From positions 1 to 64,000 of the forward strand of contig NZ_NFHD01000011.1 in the NCBI RefSeq assembly GCF_002159185.1: a stretch of DNA of 64,000 nt. The letters run 5' to 3'. This document shows, piece after piece, positions 50,580 through 57,057 of this stretch (the first letter of the stretch is position 1; every line of letters begins with the position of its first letter). Origin of the DNA: Gemmiger sp. An87. Its GTDB lineage: Bacteria; Bacillota; Clostridia; Oscillospirales; Ruminococcaceae. The position numbers and the translations under genes are program-made. The notes beneath the pieces are model-generated. The model made no database searches and was not told where the DNA came from. It was given only the letters and a program-made list of their open reading frames with translations.

Positions 50580-51143
50580 TTATTCGTAATCAAAATGGTT
50601 TGTATCGTCGTAATCTCCAAGATCGTCTTTCAGGAAATCTGACTTCCGGATGTACATGGGATTTAGCAGCTCACCTTTTTCGTGCAGAAGGCTGAATTTA
50701 TAGTCCAGCAGTGCTGCGGGAACGTAAAGCTGTTTTGCGGTTTCAAAGAAAGAGTATTCGGACAAAAGCTCTAATACTTCGCTATCTTCTAAGAGTAACT
50801 CTGCTGCAAAGAAGTTTGCTTCATCTTCTTCCAACGAGCTACCGTCCAACACTTCCATTTCCTGAAATCCTTTCATCATGGCAATCTGAGCATGAAGCAC
50901 AGCGTGTCCTAATTCGTGAGCAACTAAGATACGTTCCAATATATCATTCACATTACTGTCAATGACAATATTCTTTTGTCTCGACTGGTAGAAGAAAAAT
51001 CCTTTTAATTTTTTCTCCATATCATAAAAATGAATTTTGATTCCCAGACATTTGCAAAGCTCATAAGGATCTCTGGTGTCATATTTTTTTATCAGTTTTT
51101 CAACTGTTTCAATAATGCGTGCTGCCGTTCTCACTTGCTTCAC
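50580..51143 (-). CDS. ImmA/IrrE-family metallopeptidase
   Basis: 187 aa. HELGH zinc-peptidase motif at residues 76-80 with a downstream Glu-rich EDEANFFAAELL helix providing the third ligand. ImmA proteases cleave the ICE repressor ImmR in ICEBs1 and trigger excision; here the adjacent XRE protein at 51,200 is the likely target. GGAGGTG precedes the ATG. It shares the minus strand and probably the transcript with that repressor. Confidence 0.9.
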   Translation of the reverse strand: MKQVRTAARIIETVEKLIKKYDTRDPYELCKCLGIKIHFYDMEKKLKGFFFYQSRQKNIVIDSNVNDILERILVAHELGHAVLHAQIAMMKGFQEMEVLDGSSLEEDEANFFAAELLLEDSEVLELLSEYSFFETAKQLYVPAALLDYKFSLLHEKGELLNPMYIRKSDFLKDDLGDYDDTNHFDYE

Positions 51144-51199
51144 CTCCTAATCGGACACAGAAAACAGTTATCTGCGAGTGAGGTCTGACTTAATGGCTG

Positions 51200-51649
51200 C
51201 TATTCCGTTTGCTTGTGTTTTCTGTATTTTTTAGGAGTGAATTTTTCCCTTGCATTCTTTTTGGAGTCCATATAGACCGACATCAACGCCTGAAAAAACA
51301 CATCTTTGGCATCTTCATCCAGATCTCCACCGGCAAATAAAGAACTTACTCGTCCTAATACTTCCTGAGCTTCCTTTGCACCTTTGGCACCAAACTGCTT
51401 TCGTGCTTCAGCGAGGAACATATCTTCATCTATACGGCTTTGTTTGTCGGTTTCCTCATCGTCCAAAAGATAAGAAACAGATATATGCAAGGCTTCCGCC
51501 AATTTTCTGATATTGCTTTTTCGAGGGAGTGTTCCCAACTGCTCATAGGTGTAGAGAGAGCGTTCAGAGATTCCGGTTAACTGGGCAAGTTCTGTCTGAG
51601 AAAGATTCATTGCCAACCGAGCCTCCTTTACTTTTTCGCCAAATGTCAT
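51200..51649 (-). CDS. XRE-family repressor (ImmR-like)
   Basis: 149 aa. HTH in residues 1-60 (GEKVKEARLAMNLSQTELAQLTGISERSLYTYEQ), a linker with LLDDEETDKQ, and a helical C-terminal domain ending in a very basic tail. Together with the ImmA-type protease it resembles the repressor/antirepressor pair that decides ICE excision. GGAAAGGA precedes the ATG. It is transcribed away from a divergent promoter region full of operator-like repeats. Confidence 0.87.
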   Translation of the reverse strand: MTFGEKVKEARLAMNLSQTELAQLTGISERSLYTYEQLGTLPRKSNIRKLAEALHISVSYLLDDEETDKQSRIDEDMFLAEARKQFGAKGAKEAQEVLGRVSSLFAGGDLDEDAKDVFFQALMSVYMDSKKNAREKFTPKKYRKHKQTE

Positions 51650-51701
51650 ATCCTTTCCTTCCTTTCTATGAAATTATTTATTCATAACTTCCGATTATTC
51701 A

Positions 51702-51729
51702 TTGACAAACTTCTGAAAATGGATATAAT
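51702..51729 (+). promoter_or_regulatory. promoter toward the 51,952 regulator
   Basis: TTGACA (51702-51707), 16-bp spacer, TATAAT (51724-51729): a near-consensus sigma-A promoter, with an AACTTCTG repeat starting directly after the -35 box. The next + strand gene starts 223 bp downstream. Confidence 0.75.
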
Positions 51730-51762
51730 AGAATTTGGAAACAGAAGTTTAACCTCGTATTT

Positions 51763-51791
51763 ATTATATATCGGAAGTTGCAATTAGTCAA
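51763..51791 (-). promoter_or_regulatory. promoter for the XRE/ImmA minus-strand genes
   Basis: On the minus strand TTGACT (51791-51786), 17-bp spacer, TATAAT (51768-51763), with one CGGAAGTT-type repeat in the spacer. It faces the XRE repressor gene 114 bp away, so autoregulation is likely. Confidence 0.65.
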
Positions 51792-51951
51792 TAAGTTCCG
51801 ACTGTAACTTCTGGTTTTTATATTGTATCTTACAGTTTGAACATGATATGTACTGGTTATTCTGTCCATGCTTCGGCATTTTCTTTCCCTTTGGCTGAAA
51901 GTGGACTTAGAAAGGAATTTGTATATGAAATAGAACCGAAAGGAGTTTTTT

Positions 51952-52512
51952 ATGAGCAGGAATAACACTCAGGCTTTACATAGCATCCGTATGATGTGCA
52001 GGATGCAGCAAGTGGATGAAAAAGTTTTGTATGACCGTTCCAGGCTGATTCTTTCCATTTATCGGGATGTCTGCTGGTCTACAATGGGAAGAGCAGAAGA
52101 AGTCTATGATGATTTGATTTGTACCTGTGGTACCAGTTTGGATGGAGCACTGATTTATCTGGAAACCTTTGCTCCTGATGAAGCAAGAGAACGTTTTGAA
52201 GAAAAAATCCGGAGCCTGTTTGAAACAAAATGGATCATTGAACTGGTGGATAATGCTATGGGACGAATTCGGGAATACCCTTGTCGGGGAGATTTATATT
52301 GTGAGATACTCTCCAAGTGTTATTTGAGCAGATTTAAGTATAAAGAAGCTGAGATGCTGGAAATAATGGATATGGAACGCAGCACCTATTACGACCGCAA
52401 AAAAGAAGCTGTTATGCTTTTTGGTTTGTCCCTGTGGGGCAATGCAATTCCCATGCTGAAAGAGTTTCTGGCGACTGCGAGAGAAGATGAAACAATGGGT
52501 TATGAAATTTAG
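51952..52512 (+). CDS. ArpU/sigma-like ICE or phage regulator
   Basis: 186 aa helical protein. The C-terminal part (SKCYLSRFKYKEAEMLEIMDMERSTYYDRKKEAVMLFGLSLWG) looks like the HTH of ArpU/RinA-like late-gene activators and sigma-like proteins. It is transcribed from the repressible divergent promoter, so it may be the switch that turns on ICE excision or transfer once the repressor is removed. GAAAGGAG precedes the ATG. AAAGTCCGA repeats begin right at the stop codon. Confidence 0.68.
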   Translation: MSRNNTQALHSIRMMCRMQQVDEKVLYDRSRLILSIYRDVCWSTMGRAEEVYDDLICTCGTSLDGALIYLETFAPDEARERFEEKIRSLFETKWIIELVDNAMGRIREYPCRGDLYCEILSKCYLSRFKYKEAEMLEIMDMERSTYYDRKKEAVMLFGLSLWGNAIPMLKEFLATAREDETMGYEI

Positions 52513-52566
52513 AAAGTCCGATAAAAGTCCGACAAAATCCCGACACTTTTCCTACTGAAAGTCCGA
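52513..52566 (+). repeat. AAAGTCCGA direct repeats after the regulator
   Basis: Exact copies at 52513-52521, 52524-52532 and 52558-52566, plus an imperfect AAATCCCGA at 52535-52543, directly after the stop codon. Possible protein-binding iterons or a remnant of a longer C-terminus. Confidence 0.55.
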
Positions 52567-52628
52567 CCTTGCAGGTGTTAAGATTAGTATGCTGGGAGAG
52601 CGCAGCATCTAATTAAATCAATAATTTT

Positions 52629-52659
52629 GCCTCGTACCGAAAGGTATGGGGCTTTTTTT
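52629..52659 (+). terminator. terminator with GAAA tetraloop
   Basis: GCCTCGTACC-GAAA-GGTATGGGGC (10-bp stem with two G-T pairs), then TTTTTTT. Confidence 0.8.
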
Positions 52660-52689
52660 ATGCCTTCTTCCAGACAACGGCATGAATGG

Positions 52690-52718
52690 GAGTCAGAGAA
52701 ATCCTCTGGCTCTTTTTT
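52690..52718 (+). terminator. second terminator in tandem
   Basis: GAGTCAGAG and CTCTGGCTC form a 9-bp stem with one G-T pair, followed by TTTTTT. Tandem terminators isolate the next regulator gene. Confidence 0.75.
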
Positions 52719-52783
52719 CATGCCTGCATGGAGGACGGACAAATGAAAAGACGGTTTACAAATCGTATTCGTGATTCTCCTTT

Positions 52784-52817
52784 GTTCTTGAAATTTTGAT
52801 TTTCAAATTTCAAGAAC
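52784..52817. promoter_or_regulatory. perfect 13-bp inverted repeat before an XRE gene
   Basis: GTTCTTGAAATTT (52784-52796) and AAATTTCAAGAAC (52805-52817) are perfect inverted copies with an 8-bp spacer; the right arm ends 2 bp before the GGAGG ribosome site of the XRE gene at 52,833. It is a good autoregulatory operator, or an RNA hairpin next to the ribosome site. Confidence 0.7.
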
Positions 52818-52832
52818 ACGGAGGAATAAAGA

Positions 52833-53120
52833 ATGTATTTTGACCCAAAAGAGGTAGGAAAACGAATTGCGAAACTTAGAGAATTATTGGGATACAACCA
52901 GGAACAATATTCTCAAAAAATCAATATCAGCAGGAGTGCTTTATCAAAAATTGAGATTGGTGACAGAAGCCCCTCTATTGATTTACTTATTGAAATTGCA
53001 GAGCTGTCTGGAGTTACATTGGACTATTTAATTTTGGGAAGAACGCCACAGGAGGGTAACAAGAAATTAGGGATGCAGTTGGTTATTTCTTTTTTGACTG
53101 AGTTGGAACGGGAAATGTAA
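52833..53120 (+). CDS. XRE-family HTH regulator (95 aa)
   Basis: Classic Cro/C1 HTH in residues 5-65 (VGKRIAKLRELLGYNQEQYSQKINISRSALSKIEIGDRSPSIDLLIEIAELSGVTLDYLILG) plus a short tail. GGAGG lies 8 bp before the ATG. A perfect inverted repeat overlaps its leader. It stands alone between the regulator module and the MazF gene; target genes are unknown. Confidence 0.88.
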   Translation: MYFDPKEVGKRIAKLRELLGYNQEQYSQKINISRSALSKIEIGDRSPSIDLLIEIAELSGVTLDYLILGRTPQEGNKKLGMQLVISFLTELEREM

Positions 53121-53679
53121 TTGTGCACAGATTGTGCAACGGTTGCGCACTGCCAGTCAATCGGATTGTCCGTGTATTTTCAGTACAATTTAATCAAGGT
53201 TAAAAACACAAATTAACCGTTTGTACCTTGAAAACTGCATAGACATTCATCAAACACGTTCCTGTTGCCGGTGCGAGAGCATCAGCCACATCAGCAATAC
53301 GCCAGGACGACTGCAATCAGAAACACAGGGTCACCTATTTTATTTTGTCTGTTCATTCTGATGGTCAGAGCGAGAACTATTGGCTTGTAAATGTCGGATT
53401 GCTTCCGGCAAGGCAATGAAAGCAACAGGTATAATGATACTTCTGCCCAGCCACAGTCCACACAATGGGGGCAGCCCGGTGAGAACCACGGGGAGGTTAG
53501 ATTCCTATGGTGCTGGTCAGCAGCCAGCCGTTTGATGACTTCCCTGTAAGAAATCATCTTACTGCCCAGGGGTGTTGAGAACAAATTTGGGTATATCACA
53601 TATTTTCGGGGAGGGCTGCGATAGCTGTATGGTTATTTGCAGCCCTTCGTACATACCCAACGAGAGGAGGAAACATACA
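53121..53679. other. 559-bp gap before the MazF gene
   Basis: No convincing gene seen. It starts with a cluster of TGTGCA/TGCGCA words (about 53123-53152) and contains a GC-richer block at ~53,270-53,560 that can be read as a 102-codon minus-strand frame with several Cys but no clear ribosome site. A leader RNA or regulatory segment for the integration module is possible. Confidence 0.4.
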
Positions 53680-54075
53680 ATGATGAAGAAAGATTGGGTG
53701 TATCGCAGAGGCGATATTTACTATGCAGATTTGAACCCGGTATGTGGTTCTGAGCAGGGTGGCAAGCGACCGGTTGTTGTTATCCAGAACAACATTGGAA
53801 ATGTACATTCTCCTACTTTGATTGTCGCCACTATTACCACAAAACAGGATAAACGGAAATACCCAACACATTATCCGATCAAAGAAAATCCTGCTTTTAC
53901 AGAACCGTCTGTTATTATGCTGGAGCAGCTTCGTACCATTGATAAAAACAGAGTGATTGGATACTTAGGAAAAATCACAGCAAAGGATATGCTTGGTATT
54001 GATCAGGCGTTAGTGCTCAGTCTTGCACTTGAACACCTTGGAAATGCTGTTGTGAAATATATCGTGAAGGAATAA
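53680..54075 (+). CDS. MazF/PemK-family mRNA interferase
   Basis: 131 aa from ATG 53680 behind GAGGAGG. The MazF fold is clear: VYRRGDIYYADLNPVCGSEQ, GGKRPVVVIQNN, TLIVATITTKQDKRKYPTH, and EQLRTIDKNRVIGYLGKI. It should cleave mRNA at short motifs. No separate MazE-like antitoxin gene precedes it; the downstream excisionase-like gene starts 13 bp later and would be an unusual partner. A role in element stabilisation is the usual inference. Confidence 0.9.
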   Translation: MMKKDWVYRRGDIYYADLNPVCGSEQGGKRPVVVIQNNIGNVHSPTLIVATITTKQDKRKYPTHYPIKENPAFTEPSVIMLEQLRTIDKNRVIGYLGKITAKDMLGIDQALVLSLALEHLGNAVVKYIVKE

Positions 54076-54088
54076 GGAGGGCTACATA

Positions 54089-54325
54089 ATGTTTGAAGAT
54101 AGAATCGCTGCCTTGAATCAGGCAAACATTGAGAAGATGGCAATGGGAGCCATGCAGTATGATAAGAGAACCTATACAGTTGATGAAATCCAGGATATTT
54201 TGGGAATCAGCCGGACATCTGCTTATAATCTGGTCAAAAAGAACTATTTCCGCTGTGTACGCATTGGTGGGACAATTCGCATTTCCAAAAAGAGTTTTGA
54301 TGAATGGTTAGATCAGCAGAGTTGA
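54089..54325 (+). CDS. xis: excisionase (HTH_17 type)
   Basis: 78 aa with one winged-helix excisionase unit: TYTVDEIQDILGISRTSAYNLVKKNYFRCVRIGGTIRISKKSFDEWL. Directs the integrase toward excision. AAGGAGG precedes the ATG. It closely resembles the excisionase of the neighbouring element at 58,474. A palindromic terminator lies between it and the next gene. Confidence 0.88.
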   Translation: MFEDRIAALNQANIEKMAMGAMQYDKRTYTVDEIQDILGISRTSAYNLVKKNYFRCVRIGGTIRISKKSFDEWLDQQS

Positions 54326-54386
54326 ATTTGTCAAGGATGTCAGTTCTCCTGGCGACAAACTTAAGGAATTGTTATTTGTTCGATAT

Positions 54387-54424
54387 ACTTTAGCTAAGCC
54401 AAATGACTTAGCTAAAGTTTTTAC
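54387..54424 (+). terminator. perfect 12-bp palindromic terminator after xis
   Basis: ACTTTAGCTAAG (54387-54398) and CTTAGCTAAAGT (54407-54418), followed by TTTTTA. It could also be an operator for the downstream gene. Confidence 0.8.
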
Positions 54425-54435
54425 ATAAGGAGGAC

Positions 54436-55074
54436 ATGATTATGCTACAAGCAAGAAAGCGCACGAGTATGTCTGTAATTGAAATGGGCAAACGACTCGG
54501 ACTTGGTAAAACAGAATCTTACTGGCTTATCAAGAAGAATTATTTCCAAACGATTATGGTAGGAAAGAAAATGAGGGTGATGATTGCGAGCTTTGAAGAT
54601 TGGTACGCCAATCAATGCCGCTATCATAAAATTGATGGTACACCACCAGGAGCACATATTAAAGAGATTTCCATGACAGCTGATGAGCTGGGGAATCTCC
54701 TCGGAATATCAGAAGCATCTGCCTATGAGCTGATTGCAAAGGGTCATTTTGAAAAAGTCGATGATCTTGCGAAGATGCGTATTACGAAGGAGAGTTTTTG
54801 GAAATGGTACACAGCACAGACATTTTACCGAACGGTTGAAGATCAGGAAGAAGATAAAAAACTACGGCAAGATGCCTATACAATGCCGGAGATCGGTAAA
54901 ATGCTTGGGCTGTATCGCAATCAAGTTTATTATATCGTTTCAAAGGGTGTATTCGATATTGTGCAGATTGGACGGTATAAATGTGTTACAAAAGACAGCT
55001 TTCATCGTTGGTATGAGAGCCAGTCCCACTACAAAATGGTGGGAAAAGCTGATATAGAAGAAAGGAGCGAGTAA
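54436..55074 (+). CDS. protein with three tandem excisionase-like HTH units
   Basis: 212 aa containing three repeats of the excisionase winged-helix pattern: MSVIEMGKRLGLGKTESYWL...SFEDWYANQ (~10-62), MTADELGNLLGISEASAYEL...SFWKWYTAQ (~76-125) and TMPEIGKMLGLYRNQVYYI...SFHRWYESQ (~150-200). Each keeps the final Phe-x-x-Trp-Tyr. It probably binds three adjacent sites at the attachment region and acts as a directionality or architectural factor. It starts 12 bp before its terminator end and stops 2 bp before the integrase ATG. Confidence 0.82.
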   Translation: MIMLQARKRTSMSVIEMGKRLGLGKTESYWLIKKNYFQTIMVGKKMRVMIASFEDWYANQCRYHKIDGTPPGAHIKEISMTADELGNLLGISEASAYELIAKGHFEKVDDLAKMRITKESFWKWYTAQTFYRTVEDQEEDKKLRQDAYTMPEIGKMLGLYRNQVYYIVSKGVFDIVQIGRYKCVTKDSFHRWYESQSHYKMVGKADIEERSE

Positions 55075-55076
55075 CT

Positions 55077-56453
55077 ATGGCATCTATCGTAAAACGAAAA
55101 AAGAAATACTCTGTGGTCTATACATACATCGATGAATCGGGCAAAAAGCGTCAGAAGTGGGAAACCTTCGATACCAGCACTGAAGCGAAAAAAAGAAAGA
55201 ATCAAATTGAGTACGAACAGGAAACGGGCAGCTTCATTGTTCCGACTGCCAAAACGGTAAACGATCTCCTGGAAGAATATATGTCTATCTATGGAGTAAA
55301 CACCTGGGCGATGTCTACTTATGAAAGCCGTCAGAGCTTGCTTTCCAATTATGTTCGTCCAATCATTGGCGATATGAAACTGGAAGATCTGAATCCCAGA
55401 GTGATGGACAAATATTATCGTGACCTGTTGACTGTTAAGGCGGTATCGACTCGATTCGTAAAAGCGAGGACTGAATTTGTGACAGCGAAAACCGTCAGAC
55501 AAATCCACAAGGTACTACATAATGCCTTTAATCAGGCGGTAAAGTGGGAACTGATTTCCCGTAATCCGGTAGAACACGCAACTCTGCCAAAGACAGAAAC
55601 CAAGCCAAGAGAAATTTGGACAGCGGACACGCTGATTAAAGCTCTGGAGGTTTGTGATGATGAAATTTTGAGCTTGGCAATCAATCTAGCTTTCTCCTGT
55701 TCCTTGCGAATGGGTGAGCTGCTGGGATTGACATGGGATTGTGTGGATATTTCTCCTGCAAGTATTGAACAGGGGCGAGCAAGTATTTTCGTAGAGAAAG
55801 AATTGCAGCGTGTCAATCGAAATGCGATGGAGAACCTGAATGAAAAAGATATTATGTTTAAGTTTCCCCGAACATTTGCCAGCACACACACTGCTTTAGT
55901 TTTGAAAACTCCAAAAACCAAAACAAGCGTGAGAAAAATCTTCCTGCCTAAAACGGTTGCCGAAATGCTCGTTGAGAGAAAAGCTACCATTGAGGAACTG
56001 AAAGATTTGTTTGGCGATGAATTTGTTGACTTTAATCTTGTGTTTTGCTCCAGCAATGGAAAGCCGATAGAAGGACAGGTCATCAATCGAGGATTCAGTA
56101 AGTTAATCGAGGAACATGGGCTTCCAAAGGTGGTTTTCCATTCCCTCCGTCATTCCAGTATCACTTATAAGTTGAAGCTGAATGGTGGCGATATGAAGTC
56201 GGTGCAAGGCGATTCCGGTCATGCACAGATCAAGATGGTAGCTGATGTATATTCGCATATTATTGATGATGACCGTCGGGTGAATGCTGCGAGACTGGAA
56301 GAAGCATTTTATTCTGGCAGACAAGCTGAACCGGAAGAAGTGGTTGAAAAACCGGCTGAGCAAAAACCTCAAAGTGATCAGGAACTTCTCCTGTCGCTCC
56401 TTCAAAAGCCCGGTATGGCTGAACTGCTTAAGACGCTTGCTAAGTCGATGTAA
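55077..56453 (+). CDS. int: tyrosine integrase of the left ICE
   Basis: 458 aa. Arm-binding N-terminal region (ASIVKRKKKYSVVYTY), SAM-like core-binding domain (~60-175), and catalytic domain with Arg in SLRMGELLGLTW near 209, HSLRHSS near 354-360 and Tyr in DVYSHI near 391. It performs site-specific integration, apparently at the tRNA-like junction 383 bp downstream. It is homologous to the second integrase at 57,058 and faces it tail to tail. Preceded by AAAGGAG. Confidence 0.95.
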   Translation: MASIVKRKKKYSVVYTYIDESGKKRQKWETFDTSTEAKKRKNQIEYEQETGSFIVPTAKTVNDLLEEYMSIYGVNTWAMSTYESRQSLLSNYVRPIIGDMKLEDLNPRVMDKYYRDLLTVKAVSTRFVKARTEFVTAKTVRQIHKVLHNAFNQAVKWELISRNPVEHATLPKTETKPREIWTADTLIKALEVCDDEILSLAINLAFSCSLRMGELLGLTWDCVDISPASIEQGRASIFVEKELQRVNRNAMENLNEKDIMFKFPRTFASTHTALVLKTPKTKTSVRKIFLPKTVAEMLVERKATIEELKDLFGDEFVDFNLVFCSSNGKPIEGQVINRGFSKLIEEHGLPKVVFHSLRHSSITYKLKLNGGDMKSVQGDSGHAQIKMVADVYSHIIDDDRRVNAARLEEAFYSGRQAEPEEVVEKPAEQKPQSDQELLLSLLQKPGMAELLKTLAKSM

Positions 56454-56458
56454 AATCA

Positions 56459-56496
56459 AAAGGCAGATCCTTTCTTTTGAGAGGGTCTGCTTTTTC
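56459..56496 (+). terminator. integrase terminator
   Basis: GGCAGATCC and GGGTCTGC form a stem with G-T pairs, followed by TTTTT, directly after the integrase stop. Confidence 0.75.
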
Positions 56497-56515
56497 AGTA
56501 CATATTTAGAATTTG

Positions 56516-56545
56516 GTAACACAAATTATGCTGATTTCGTGTTAC
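56516..56545. repeat. GTAACAC/GTGTTAC inverted repeat near the ICE end
   Basis: GTAACAC (56516-56522) and GTGTTAC (56539-56545) are inverted 7-bp copies in the stretch between integrase and att junction; candidate integrase or excisionase arm site. The rest of 56,500-56,830 holds no gene, but includes the palindrome ATCTCATGAGAT (56747-56758). Confidence 0.4.
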
Positions 56546-56835
56546 AATACATATAGCATACGGTAAGATAAGGGCGTCTGCACTTTGAATTTGTACGGTA
56601 TATCACTATACTGTATTTCGTATCATTTGGCGGTACTCAGCAGGTTAGACTTGAACTGAAAACAGCCACCATTTTTCAGATGCTCAGCTAATTACTTGCC
56701 AATTAGACCTGGTAAAATCCCCTTGTACAGGCTATCACACGGTAGTATCTCATGAGATATGGAACAGTGAAAAATCCTTGAAATTACGGGATTTCTTAGC
56801 ACTACATAGCATCTCCTGATGTCGTATCGGAGCTT

Positions 56836-56880
56836 CTCCTAAGCGGAATGTAGTGAGTTCGAGTCTCGCCGGGGGTGCCA
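56836..56880 (+). other. attachment junction: 3' fragment of a tRNA-Arg(CCT)-like gene
   Basis: From CTCCTAA (anticodon loop) through GCGGA, a 5-nt variable loop, GTGAG-TTCGAGT-CTCGC T-arm, CGGGGGT acceptor strand, discriminator G and CCA at 56878-56880, this matches the 3' half of a tRNA. The preceding bases cannot pair as the 5' half (the expected TCCGC stem is absent). It is therefore the displaced target remnant left at the right end when the ICE inserted in the anticodon loop. Confidence 0.75.
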
Positions 56881-56885
56881 AAACA

Positions 56886-56930
56886 ACCGCTGTAAGCCGT
56901 TTTTCGCTGGTTCGCAGCGGTTTTTGTTTT
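56886..56930 (+). terminator. terminator behind the tRNA fragment
   Basis: AACCGCTG and CAGCGGTT form a perfect 8-bp outer stem, followed by TTTGTTTT. It fits the original terminator of the target tRNA gene. Confidence 0.7.
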
Positions 56931-56983
56931 AAGCAAAAAGCGTATAGCAAAGGGAGAGTTGTCATTAAATTTTGTTGTATGCT

Positions 56984-57043
56984 TGCTAATTGCATTTGAA
57001 CGGTTTACAAACTCTTGCTAAGAAAAATCGCGTCCCTGCTAAT
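56984..57043. repeat. TGCTAA(T) repeats at the end of the second element
   Basis: TGCTAAT at 56984-56990 and 57037-57043 and TGCTAAG at 57016-57022, just downstream of the second integrase; another TGCTAAT is at 58774-58780 beyond the excisionase. They are candidate arm-type binding sites for that recombinase. Confidence 0.45.
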
Positions 57044-57057
57044 TCGATTTTCCGGAC

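Larger units (their letters stand above)
51686..51813. promoter_or_regulatory. operator-like repeats AACTTCyG in a divergent promoter region
   Basis: Five copies of AACTTC[C/T]G: 51686-51693 (+), 51708-51715 (+), 51742-51749 (-), 51772-51779 (-), 51806-51813 (+). Two of them sit in the spacers of the two divergent promoters, a position well suited to repression by the XRE protein. Confidence 0.65.

Noticed and set aside
53291-53599. 102-aa minus-strand frame with several Cys
   Set aside because: No convincing ribosome site and no recognised domain; kept only as part of the description of the gap.
53680-54325. MazF plus Xis read as a toxin-antitoxin pair
   Set aside because: The downstream protein has the excisionase winged-helix pattern and sits next to the integrase; it is more likely Xis than an antitoxin.
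56750-56995. 81-aa minus-strand frame containing PPARLELTTFRLGEAP
   Set aside because: It is the antisense translation of the tRNA-like fragment, a well-known annotation artefact.
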